Positions 39,064 through 48,198 of a DNA stretch of 64,000 nucleotides are shown here, piece after piece (within the stretch, counting starts at the first letter, position 1; every line of letters begins with the position of its first letter). Both the position numbers and the translations under genes were made by a program. The DNA comes from Staphylococcus caprae (GTDB taxonomy: Bacteria > Bacillota > Bacilli > Staphylococcales > Staphylococcaceae), in assembly GCF_002902725.1 (NCBI RefSeq), contig NZ_PPRT01000008.1, positions 1 to 64,000 on the forward strand. The letters run 5' to 3'. The notes below the pieces were generated by a model. The model ran no database searches and was not told where the DNA came from. It saw only the letters and a program-made list of their open reading frames with translations.

Positions 39064-40731
39064 TTGGCACATTTATCAGATTTAGACATTGCGAATCAAT
39101 CAGAAATAAGACCAATTGGAGAAATTGCTAAAAAAGCAGGCATCTCTGCTGATGCACTCGAACAATATGGACATTATAAAGCTAAAATTGATATTAATCA
39201 GATTAAGCCTAAAGAAAATAAAGGTAAAGTGGTATTAGTAACTGCGATGAGTCCAACACCTGCAGGAGAAGGGAAATCGACTGTAACAGTTGGCTTGTCC
39301 GATGCACTAAATGAACTGAATCATAATGTCATGGTTGCTTTACGTGAACCAGCGCTTGGTCCTACATTTGGTATTAAAGGTGGCGCAACAGGTGGCGGTT
39401 ATGCACAGGTATTACCAATGGAAGATATTAATTTACATTTCAATGGCGATTTTCATGCGATTACGACTGCTAATAATGCGTTATCAGCGTTTATCGATAA
39501 CCATTTACATCAAGGTAACGAACTGGGCATTGATCAACGTCGAATTGAATGGAAGCGTGTGTTAGACATGAATGATCGTGCGCTACGTCATGTCAACGTT
39601 GGATTAGGTGGTCCTACGAATGGTGTACCTAGAGAAGATGGTTTCAACATTACGGTTGCATCAGAAATCATGGCTATTTTATGTTTAAGTCGTAGCATTA
39701 AAGACTTAAAGGACAAGATTAGTCGTATTACGATTGGTTACACAAGAGACCGTCGTCCAATCACAGTAGCAGATTTAAAAGTTGAAGGCGCACTTGCGAT
39801 GATTCTTAAAGACGCAATTAAACCTAACTTAGTACAAACGATTGAAGGAACGCCAGCACTCGTTCATGGTGGACCATTTGCTAATATTGCGCATGGTTGT
39901 AATTCTATTTTAGCAACTGAAACTGCTAGAGATTTAGCTGATATCGTAGTAACTGAAGCAGGTTTCGGTTCAGATTTAGGTGCTGAAAAGTTCATCAATA
40001 TCAAAGCACGTGAAGCAGGCTTTGAACCATCTGCAGTCGTTGTTGTTGCAACTATTCGTGCGCTCAAAATGCATGGCGGTGTAGCTAAGGATAATCTTAA
40101 AGAGGAAAATGTTGAAGCAATTAAGTCAGGTATTGTTAACCTTGAACGTCATGTCAATAATGTGAAGAAATATGGTTTAGAACCCGTTGTCGCACTCAAT
40201 GCATTTATTCATGATACTGAGGCAGAAACTGAATTTGTTAAGCAATGGGCGAAAGAAAATGGTGTACGCATTGCTTTAACTGAAGTATGGGAAAAAGGTG
40301 GTAAAGGTGGCATCGATTTAGCAAACCAAGTTTTAGAAGTCATCGATCAACCACAAACATTTAAGCACTTGTACGAATTAGAACAACCTCTTGAAGCTAA
40401 AATTGAAACAATTGTAAAAGAAATTTATGGTGGTTCAAAAGTTACATTTAGTAATAAAGCGCAAAAACAGTTAAAACAATTCAAAGAAAATGGATGGGAT
40501 AACTATCCTGTTTGTATGGCTAAAACACAATATTCATTTAGTGATGATCAAACAGCTTTAGGAGCGCCATCAGACTTTGAAATTACGATTCGAGAATTAG
40601 AAGCGAAAACAGGCGCAGGATTTATTGTCGCATTAACTGGTGCAATTATGACTATGCCTGGTTTACCTAAGAAACCTGCTGCACTTAACATGGATGTTAC
40701 AGATGACGGACATGCGATAGGATTATTCTAA
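39064..40731 (+). CDS. fhs: Formate--tetrahydrofolate ligase
   Basis: A 555-residue enzyme that makes 10-formyl-tetrahydrofolate from formate, THF and ATP, supplying one-carbon units for purines and initiator fMet-tRNA. The ATP loop TPAGEGKST is at 65-73, with later family blocks such as [20 protein letters not shown] in two parts around 95-115. An upstream ATG at 39016 has no ribosome binding site. The TTG at 39064 follows AAGGGG at 39049-39054 by 9 nt and gives the normal family length, so I start there. Confidence 0.93.
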   Translation: MAHLSDLDIANQSEIRPIGEIAKKAGISADALEQYGHYKAKIDINQIKPKENKGKVVLVTAMSPTPAGEGKSTVTVGLSDALNELNHNVMVALREPALGPTFGIKGGATGGGYAQVLPMEDINLHFNGDFHAITTANNALSAFIDNHLHQGNELGIDQRRIEWKRVLDMNDRALRHVNVGLGGPTNGVPREDGFNITVASEIMAILCLSRSIKDLKDKISRITIGYTRDRRPITVADLKVEGALAMILKDAIKPNLVQTIEGTPALVHGGPFANIAHGCNSILATETARDLADIVVTEAGFGSDLGAEKFINIKAREAGFEPSAVVVVATIRALKMHGGVAKDNLKEENVEAIKSGIVNLERHVNNVKKYGLEPVVALNAFIHDTEAETEFVKQWAKENGVRIALTEVWEKGGKGGIDLANQVLEVIDQPQTFKHLYELEQPLEAKIETIVKEIYGGSKVTFSNKAQKQLKQFKENGWDNYPVCMAKTQYSFSDDQTALGAPSDFEITIRELEAKTGAGFIVALTGAIMTMPGLPKKPAALNMDVTDDGHAIGLF

Positions 40732-40757
40732 TTTATAAAAAAGCAACTATCATGATA

Positions 40758-40797
40758 AAAGGCTCTAGCGAATGGGTGATTTCCGCTAGAGCCTTTA
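40758..40797. terminator. Terminator between convergent fhs and sgtA
   Basis: GGCTCTAGCG at 40761-40770 pairs exactly with CGCTAGAGCC at 40784-40793. AAAA before and TTT after make it bidirectional. Confidence 0.85.
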
Positions 40798-40813
40798 ATA
40801 ATATAATTATCGA

Positions 40814-41728
40814 TTATGATGCATCTTGTTGTGGATGTGTTAGTAGGTGTGCTTTGATATGGTATTTTTTTGCTCGAATATATTGTTTTTTTGAAATTTT
40901 TCCTTCGACTAACATTCGTTTAAGAACATAGTGTTGGCGTTGAATACTATATTTAAATTCTTCATTACTTTTTAAATTTCCATTATCATCATACGGCGTA
41001 TAGCCATAAGGACTTTGTAATAATCCTATTAAGTACGCTGATTGAGCGATATTTAATTCTTTAGGTGGTATGCCGAATAAACTGAAAGAAGCAGAAGATA
41101 TACCCGTGATATTCGCACCATTATAATCATGACCAAATGGAACGATATTCAAATACGTATAAATAATTTCATTCTTTGATAGAATTTTTTCAAGTTTCAT
41201 CGCTAATATGATTTCATTTGCTTTACGACTGTAAGTTTTCTTATTCGTTAGAACTTGATTCTTGATGAGTTGTTGTGTGATGGTACTACCGCCAGATGTT
41301 TCATGAGCATCAACGATATCTTGAAACATTGCTCTCATCAGTGCTTTAGGTAATATACCGTTATGTTTATAGAAAAGAGTGTCCTCTGAGGACGTAAGCG
41401 CATGAATCACATTTGGATTGACATGCTTAGGACCCACAATTAATGTATTTTGAGAATGATCATATTCTTCAAGAATATGATTATTACGATGATTGATAAG
41501 TTCGTCCCCTGGAATATGAAGTACTTTCTGCTTCAATTCACTATTACTTATAGAGGATGCCTCAGATGTGAGATGGTGGAAGTACAAGATGAATCCCATC
41601 AACAATAGAATACTAATGGAAAGTATAACTAGGAATATGCCAACGCAAACGTGTTTAATTTTCTTATAAATGCGTTCAAATTGCACGTATTTATCTGTTG
41701 TTTGTGGAATACTTTTATTGTGACGCAT
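40814..41728 (-). CDS. sgtA: Monofunctional GT51 peptidoglycan glycosyltransferase
   Basis: A 304-residue membrane-anchored transglycosylase that polymerises lipid II glycan strands and has no transpeptidase domain. A membrane helix spans about 28-51. The GT51 motifs are SSEDTLFYKHNG with catalytic Glu115, then GGSTITQQLIKN at 146-157, and the RKANEIILAMKLE helix. AGGAGG precedes the ATG. The name sgtA is inferred from its place next to tyrS, as opposed to the paralogue sgtB/mgt. Confidence 0.85.
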   Translation of the reverse strand: MRHNKSIPQTTDKYVQFERIYKKIKHVCVGIFLVILSISILLLMGFILYFHHLTSEASSISNSELKQKVLHIPGDELINHRNNHILEEYDHSQNTLIVGPKHVNPNVIHALTSSEDTLFYKHNGILPKALMRAMFQDIVDAHETSGGSTITQQLIKNQVLTNKKTYSRKANEIILAMKLEKILSKNEIIYTYLNIVPFGHDYNGANITGISSASFSLFGIPPKELNIAQSAYLIGLLQSPYGYTPYDDNGNLKSNEEFKYSIQRQHYVLKRMLVEGKISKKQYIRAKKYHIKAHLLTHPQQDAS

Positions 41729-41752
41729 CGCATACCTCCTAAATTTAGATAT

Positions 41753-41761
41753 AGTATACCA
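41753..41761 (-). promoter_or_regulatory. Extended -10 of sgtA
   Basis: On the minus strand TG-G-TATACT lies at 41761-41753, about 25 nt before the sgtA ATG. No clear -35 is present. Confidence 0.5.
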
Positions 41762-41772
41762 TATTCATGAAG

Positions 41773-41801
41773 TTGACTTTTAAAATAATGTTATCTATAA
41801 T
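41773..41801 (+). promoter_or_regulatory. tyrS promoter
   Basis: TTGACT at 41773-41778 and TATAAT at 41796-41801 have a 17-nt spacer, close to consensus. The transcript would begin near 41808, giving a leader of about 390 nt. Confidence 0.85.
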
Positions 41802-41825
41802 TAAATTCAATTCGATATATTTTGA

Positions 41826-42044
41826 ATACGAGGAGAAGTAACATTTAAGGGATATTTTAGAGAGTTAGTGGTGGCTGTGAACTAACAATTGCTTTAATGT
41901 GAATACACCTCTATCATGTTATTCAACGTTTCATTAATGAACGTCTCATTAATAAAGTAATCCGAGTGTATCATTACACTCGATTAAGTATGGTGGTACC
42001 GTGCAATTGCGCCCTTACATTTCATGATGTAGGGGCTTTTTATT
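41826..42044 (+). promoter_or_regulatory. Tyrosine T-box leader of tyrS
   Basis: A T-box riboswitch that senses uncharged tRNA-Tyr. The stem I base GAGG (41830-41833) pairs with CCTC (41908-41911). A TAC tyrosine codon at 41904-41906 lies in the expected specifier position (GAATACACC). A perfect stem III-like hairpin is at 41963-41982. The T-box core TGGTGGTACCGTG is at 41991-42003. The terminator stem GCCCTTACAT (42011-42020) with ATGTAGGGGC (42027-42036) ends in T-rich sequence. The remaining leader to 42198 has no gene. Confidence 0.9.
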
Positions 42045-42195
42045 TTGTGAATGAATTTTTTTTAGGCATTTTAACTATTCCAATAACTATGCTTTGGAAA
42101 ATGAAATCTCTATACCACAATGATACAAAGGTACCTGTGAATGAATGACTTTTCAAAACAGACATGATATAGAACAATGATTAAGGAGGATGTAA

Positions 42196-43461
<1,266 letters not shown>

Positions 43462-43482
43462 GACGTATCAGTCTATTTGGAG

Positions 43483-43520
43483 CCTCCTAATCATCTCGTG
43501 TGGTTGGGAGGTTTATTTTC
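43483..43520 (+). terminator. Terminator after tyrS
   Basis: CCTCCTAATCA at 43483-43493 pairs with TGGTTGGGAGG at 43501-43511, with G-U pairs and T-rich tail TTTATTTTC. Confidence 0.8.
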
Positions 43521-43542
43521 AAAAAGGTAAGGGGTGAGTTGT

Positions 43543-44007
43543 ATGAATAAAGAACAAGCGATAATGAAAAATTTCCGTGACATATTTAACAAAATTGCGT
43601 GGTTGAATAAAGGGAAAATGGAAGAAGCGCTTAAAGGGAATAAGCCAAGTGAAGTGCATTGTATTGAAGCGATTCAAGAATTAAATGAACCTAACGTGAG
43701 ACGATTGACGGAAGCGTTATTTATGACGCGTGGTGCCGTTAGTAAATTGACTAAACGACTTGAACAAAGAGGTTTAATTGAAAGTTATAAGAATCCTGAT
43801 AATAAGAAAGAAGTATACTTTAGGTTGACGGAAGCGGGTACAGAAATCTATCAAATACATGAAGACCTACATAAGGAATTTCAACGTAGAGACCAAGAAG
43901 TGTTTGACAACATTACAGATGAAGAATTTAAAACAATGATGCAATTTGTAGAAAAGTATAATGCACATCTTGATCAAGAAATAAAAGATCAAGGTCTATT
44001 ACATTAA
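43543..44007 (+). CDS. MarR-family transcriptional regulator
   Basis: A 154-residue regulator with a winged helix-turn-helix at about 40-105 (TEALFMTRGAVSKLTKRLE recognition region, then a wing with NPDNKKEVYFRLT). GTG at 43534 is in frame but lies in the ribosome binding region GGGGTGAG; the ATG at 43543 is the likely start. It precedes an MFS efflux gene whose promoter carries two matching palindromes, so it probably represses that gene. The ligand is unknown. Confidence 0.82.
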   Translation: MNKEQAIMKNFRDIFNKIAWLNKGKMEEALKGNKPSEVHCIEAIQELNEPNVRRLTEALFMTRGAVSKLTKRLEQRGLIESYKNPDNKKEVYFRLTEAGTEIYQIHEDLHKEFQRRDQEVFDNITDEEFKTMMQFVEKYNAHLDQEIKDQGLLH

Positions 44008-44011
44008 ATAT

Positions 44012-44063
44012 AAGGATGCTCAAATTCTTGTGACGAAAGAAATGAGGGTATCCTTAATTTTTT
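44012..44063 (+). terminator. Hairpin between marR and the MFS gene
   Basis: AAGGAT at 44012-44017 pairs with ATCCTT at 44050-44055 at the base of a longer imperfect stem, followed by TTTTTT at 44058-44063. Confidence 0.6.
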
Positions 44064-44072
44064 ACGATAATT

Positions 44073-44122
44073 TTGTTGACAGGGAAACAAAACGCGTGTA
44101 TATTTTGTTGACGAAGAAACAA
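44073..44122. promoter_or_regulatory. MFS promoter with two MarR-type operators
   Basis: TTGACA at 44076-44081 and TATATT at 44099-44104 (17-nt spacer) form a near-consensus promoter. Two 18-bp imperfect palindromes, TTGTTGACAGGGAAACAA (44073-44090) and TTGTTGACGAAGAAACAA (44105-44122), differ at only three positions. They cover the -35 and the start region and are 32 bp apart, about three helical turns, so bound dimers would lie on the same face. Confidence 0.75.
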
Positions 44123-44143
44123 TTTAGATAAAGGAGAGTCTTT

Positions 44144-45562
44144 ATGTCAGCATCTCGTTCACAATCTAACGGCGTATCTAAAGAAGTAATGACCGCAGCG
44201 TGGGCCATTGCATTAGGTGCCATCGCTCCAATGTTAGATTCAACTATGATAAATATCGCAATTAAGCAACTTAATCATACATTTAATAGTTCCCTAGACG
44301 TTGTTCAGTGGGGAATTACCGGTTACGTTTTAGCACTTGCCATTGCTGTACCATTTTCTGGTTGGTTGATGAATCAATTTAATGGTAAGAAAGTGTTTAT
44401 ATTAGCAATGATTGCTTTTGGCTTTACGTCGATACTCGCTGGTGTGAGCTGGGATATCACCGTATTTAATATTTTTAGAATTTTACAAGGTTTTAGTGCA
44501 GGGATTATCACCACTCTCATGTTTACCTTACTTGTAAAGACTGCAGGTCAAGACCATATAGGTAAGGTTATGGCTGTGGTAAGTACGCCTATGATTTTTG
44601 GTCCGATTTTAGGACCTGTACTCGGAGGATTTATTATTCATTTTGCAAACTGGCGATGGATATTTTTTATTAATATTTTTATCGTTATCATTGCAGTACC
44701 GTTGATGAATAAATACGTGCCTCAATTTAAGCCTTTTAACAAAGAGAGTAAGCTAGATGTCCTTGGCATTATATTGTTATCACTTACGAGTGTGAGCATC
44801 ATATACGGCGTAACGAAAGCGTCCGATTATGGGACATTCTTTGCAATGCAACCGATGATGTATATCATCATAGGAATAGTTTTAATGATTGCATATTGCA
44901 TTTATAATCGTATGAGACATTATCGTACAGTTCTACCGATCACATTATTTAAGCAGAAGAACTATGCTGCATCATCTATCGGATTATTACTTGCTAATAT
45001 AGGTATTATGGGCCCAATGCTGATTATTCCATTATTCTTTCAGAACTTTAAACACTACACTGCGATTGAAGCTGCTTTAGCTTTAATACCTCAGGGTCTA
45101 GGTATGTTAATCACGCGACCTTATATCGGGAAAATGATTGACCAAATCGGAGCGAAGTATGTTGTCATCGTGAGTATTGCAATAGCCATGTTTGGAACGA
45201 TTCCGTTGATGTTCGTGTCAGATCATACACATATCGTGTGGTTGTCTATCATACTCTTTATAAGAGGGTGTAGCGTTGGTGGGATCAACCTTGGTCTTAC
45301 AAGCGATGCATATCAAGGACTTGATGAAAAGCAAATTGCTGAAGCAGGTGTAGGTATCAATATGATTGAAAATATTGGTTCTAGCCTAGGTACTGCAATC
45401 ATCGCAACCGTAGTAGCATCCATGTTAGCATTCAATCATCCATCAATTTTTCAAAGTTTAAAAGCTTATCATGCAGGTTTCTTAGTTTCTGTGGTTGCAT
45501 TATTGCTTATCGTGTTACCTGCGTTATTTCTTACACATAAAGCTAACCAAATTGAATCATAA
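44144..45562 (+). CDS. DHA2-type MFS multidrug transporter
   Basis: A 472-residue transporter with about 14 membrane segments, fitting the EmrB/QacA drug:proton antiporter branch. The loop motif A region GWLMNQFNGKKVFIL and the helix 1 motif LDSTMINIAIKQL are visible. AAAGGAGAG precedes the ATG. The substrate cannot be predicted. The adjacent MarR gene and operators indicate inducible efflux. Confidence 0.87.
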   Translation: MSASRSQSNGVSKEVMTAAWAIALGAIAPMLDSTMINIAIKQLNHTFNSSLDVVQWGITGYVLALAIAVPFSGWLMNQFNGKKVFILAMIAFGFTSILAGVSWDITVFNIFRILQGFSAGIITTLMFTLLVKTAGQDHIGKVMAVVSTPMIFGPILGPVLGGFIIHFANWRWIFFINIFIVIIAVPLMNKYVPQFKPFNKESKLDVLGIILLSLTSVSIIYGVTKASDYGTFFAMQPMMYIIIGIVLMIAYCIYNRMRHYRTVLPITLFKQKNYAASSIGLLLANIGIMGPMLIIPLFFQNFKHYTAIEAALALIPQGLGMLITRPYIGKMIDQIGAKYVVIVSIAIAMFGTIPLMFVSDHTHIVWLSIILFIRGCSVGGINLGLTSDAYQGLDEKQIAEAGVGINMIENIGSSLGTAIIATVVASMLAFNHPSIFQSLKAYHAGFLVSVVALLLIVLPALFLTHKANQIES

Positions 45563-45575
45563 ATTCCCAAAAATA

Positions 45576-45618
45576 ATAGCAGTAAGATGATTCCTAATTG
45601 AAATCATTTTACTGCTAT
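45576..45618. terminator. Terminator between the MFS and htrA-like genes
   Basis: ATAGCAGTAA from 45576 pairs with TTACTGCTAT ending 45618, with an inner ATGATT/AAATCAT stem. Short T-runs flank it, so it can serve both convergent genes. Confidence 0.6.
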
Positions 45619-45717
45619 ATCTATATTCAATACCTTATTCAAGGCATTGTATTAGATTGTCATTTTAATGATATATCCTTATAAATAAGGTACTTTCTTT
45701 AATTTGTTAAACAAAAT

Positions 45718-46968
45718 TTATTGTGCGAATTGGCTTTGTGATTGAGCGGATGAAGATGTGCTTTCTTGTTTTTTCAGTTTGACATCAATATCTTTAGTTT
45801 TACCATCTCTAATCACTGTTAATGTAATTGATTCACCTGGTTTTTTATTTTCATAGAGATAAGATCTTAAATCAGTGTCATCTTTCACATTCTTACCATC
45901 AATCTTCGTAATAATATCGCCTTTCTTCACTGCGTTACCGCTATCGGCTTTAGCAACATAGATGCCTGAATCTCTAGTCGTATGAAGTTCCTTACGATAT
46001 GATTCTGGAATTTCACTCAAGTTAATTAATCCGATACCGATAGAAGGGCGTTCGATTTTACCGTGTTTAACAAGTTGTTCAATGGTCACTTTCACTTCGT
46101 TACTTGGAATAGCGAAGCCGATGCCTTCAACTTGTTCAGAAGCAATTTTCATTGAGTTGATTCCTACAAGATTACCGTTGATATCAACTAAAGCACCACC
46201 AGAGTTACCTGGGTTAATGGCTGCGTCTGTTTGTAGTACATTCACTTTAGTGTTACCAGCTGTCGTATTCGCATCAATCGTACGTTCACTCGCTGAAATA
46301 ATGCCTGAAGTTACAGAGTTTGCAAATTCGAGTCCTAGTGGATTACCCATTGCAAAGACGCTATCTCCAGTTTGAACTTTCGACGAATTAGCAAACTTGA
46401 TAGATTTGATTCCTTTAGTATCATCAATTTTTAGCACGGCGATATCCGTAAGGGCATCTTTACCAATTAATTTCGCTTTGACTTGTTTTGAGTTATGTAA
46501 TTGTACTTTTATTTCTGATGCACCATCAACGACATGGTTATTCGTGACGATATAAGCAGAACCATTGCTAATTTGATAAATAACACCTGAACCGATCCCA
46601 GCTTCTTCAGGTTTTGAGGATTTACCTTTTAATAAGTCATCTAAACTTGAAGATTTCTGCATATTGATAACACCAACAATGGCAGGTGACACGTCTTTAA
46701 TCATATCGTGGACAGATTTATACTTATCACTTTTCCCATCCAGTTGATTGCCACCTTTACTATTTGTTACTTCTTGTACGGATGAGCCATCTTTGTTAAG
46801 TACGGTATGATTGAGTACCTTTCCGATACCTAATACAAGTAACGCACCTATAATACCGGCGATGAGTGCGACGAGTATCGTCTTAAACCATGGAAATCGT
46901 GGTCTTCTATGACGTGGTGGTTGGGGATGATTATCATAAGACTGATAATGTTGAGTTTGATCTGACAT
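45718..46968 (-). CDS. HtrA-like membrane-anchored serine protease
   Basis: A 416-residue DegP/HtrA-family protease facing the outside of the membrane. It has a basic cytoplasmic N-terminus, one membrane helix (about 30-50), a trypsin-like domain with the triad H145, D175 and S256 (NPGNSGGAL), and one PDZ domain (about 300-395). It should degrade or refold misfolded surface proteins. GGAGG lies just before the ATG. S. aureus has an HtrA1 at the same place beside tyrS and plsC. Confidence 0.9.
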   Translation of the reverse strand: MSDQTQHYQSYDNHPQPPRHRRPRFPWFKTILVALIAGIIGALLVLGIGKVLNHTVLNKDGSSVQEVTNSKGGNQLDGKSDKYKSVHDMIKDVSPAIVGVINMQKSSSLDDLLKGKSSKPEEAGIGSGVIYQISNGSAYIVTNNHVVDGASEIKVQLHNSKQVKAKLIGKDALTDIAVLKIDDTKGIKSIKFANSSKVQTGDSVFAMGNPLGLEFANSVTSGIISASERTIDANTTAGNTKVNVLQTDAAINPGNSGGALVDINGNLVGINSMKIASEQVEGIGFAIPSNEVKVTIEQLVKHGKIERPSIGIGLINLSEIPESYRKELHTTRDSGIYVAKADSGNAVKKGDIITKIDGKNVKDDTDLRSYLYENKKPGESITLTVIRDGKTKDIDVKLKKQESTSSSAQSQSQFAQ

Positions 46969-47115
46969 ATTTAACCTCCAAATAATATTCTCTTATATAT
47001 AATTATGTATTTTTTTATTAAATTTTGCTAGTAAACCACTATCAGACTTTAGATGTATCTTAAAATATATCCATTTTTAAAAATAAAACTTTAATCGCGT
47101 ATAGGATACGTTCTA

Positions 47116-47144
47116 TTGTTCTCGATTGTGGGAAATGATAAAAT
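47116..47144 (+). promoter_or_regulatory. plsC promoter
   Basis: TTGTTC at 47116-47121 and TG-A-TAAAAT ending 47144 are separated by 17 nt between hexamers; the -10 is of the extended type. The start of transcription would be near 47151. Confidence 0.65.
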
Positions 47145-47183
47145 TTATATGTTAAAAAACAAAATCTAGAAGCAGGTGACATA

Positions 47184-47801
47184 ATGTACGGCATTATTAG
47201 TAAAATTTTAGACGTTATATTAGTTAAAATGGCTAAATCATTATATGTAATCGGAAAAGAAAATATCCCGAAAGATAGTAAATACGTAGTGACATGTACA
47301 CATGAAAGTTATAACGAAGTGATCATGTTGGGTATGGCATTATTACCAAACCAAATTCACTATATGGCTAAAAAAGAGCTATTTAGTAATAAATGGGGTG
47401 GCAAATTCCTAAGTTCTTTAAATGCGTTCCCAGTTGATAGAGAGAATCCAGGACCAAGCACTTTGAAACGTCCAATCAACTTACTTAAAGAACATAAAAC
47501 GGTTGGAATCTTCCCAACTGGTCATCGTACTTCTGTTGAAGGCGCACCATTGAAACGTGGCGCAGCTACAATTGCAATGTTAGGTAAAGCACCAATTTTA
47601 CCAGCAGCGTACGTCGGACCTAAGAAAATTCATGGTTTAATTACAGGTCAAGCTATGATAAAAATTGGTGAACCTATTGATACAAGCGATATTCCAAAAG
47701 ATTTAAAACGAAATGAAAAAGTAGATTATCTAACTAAAGAAATCGAAAAACGAACAGCACAATTACAAAAAGAATTAAACACGATTGCTGAACGATTATA
47801 A
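47184..47801 (+). CDS. plsC: PlsC-like 1-acyl-glycerol-3-phosphate acyltransferase
   Basis: A 205-residue member of the PlsC acyltransferase family, which makes phosphatidic acid from lysophosphatidic acid and acyl donors. The active-site block is HESYNE (H40 to E45), an H-x4-E variant of the usual H-x4-D. The substrate motif reads FPTGHRTS at 109-116 where FPEGTRS is usual. Both departures are at conserved places, but the whole fold is intact and the gene looks functional. The substrate could therefore differ from classical PlsC. Confidence 0.78.
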   Translation: MYGIISKILDVILVKMAKSLYVIGKENIPKDSKYVVTCTHESYNEVIMLGMALLPNQIHYMAKKELFSNKWGGKFLSSLNAFPVDRENPGPSTLKRPINLLKEHKTVGIFPTGHRTSVEGAPLKRGAATIAMLGKAPILPAAYVGPKKIHGLITGQAMIKIGEPIDTSDIPKDLKRNEKVDYLTKEIEKRTAQLQKELNTIAERL

Positions 47802-47835
47802 AGTTAAATTTTTAACCTTAAATAAGCAATGAAAA

Positions 47836-47874
47836 GGAACGTCAATTTAAATGTGATTGACGTTCTTAAATTTT
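47836..47874 (+). terminator. Terminator after plsC
   Basis: GAACGTCAAT at 47838-47847 pairs exactly with ATTGACGTTC at 47856-47865, then a T-rich run. Its right arm also contains TTGACG, which could serve as a -35 for nagE. Confidence 0.75.
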
Positions 47875-48198
47875 GGCTTATAAATGAAGCGTTTTCATGG
47901 AAAAGCCATAAACTCACGAAATAGTTATAATTATTTAAAAATATAGCCTGTATAAAGTCTTATTTTATGGTAAATTAATTAAGTGAAATTAATTACTATT
48001 ACATAAAGGTTTAAGATAATGCTTAATTCAGTCTGTAGAGAAATACTTTTATAGAGAAAGTGAAGACATTGATACATCGCGTTATGCAAATGCGAATACT
48101 CGATTCATAAGATTTTCTATCAGTCTGATTCATTAATTTTACTTAATAGACAAACTTATTGATTACAGTTGTTAAATCATATAAAAGGGATGAAGTTT
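47857..48198 (+). promoter_or_regulatory. nagE promoter region and long leader
   Basis: TTGACG (47857-47862) and TATAAA (47879-47884) with 16 nt between form a plausible promoter. A cre-like ATGAAGCGTTTTCAT (47884-47898) follows at once; it is one base shorter than the cre consensus spacing. An AT-rich inverted repeat (47970-47980 with 47987-47996) lies further on. Another -10-like TATAAT is at 47926-47931. From the first promoter the leader would be about 300 nt, with no gene in it. Confidence 0.45.

Noticed and set aside
41966-42148. Short ORF of 60 codons upstream of tyrS
   Set aside because: It lies across the T-box and its terminator; the RNA structure explains the sequence, and no ribosome binding site is present.
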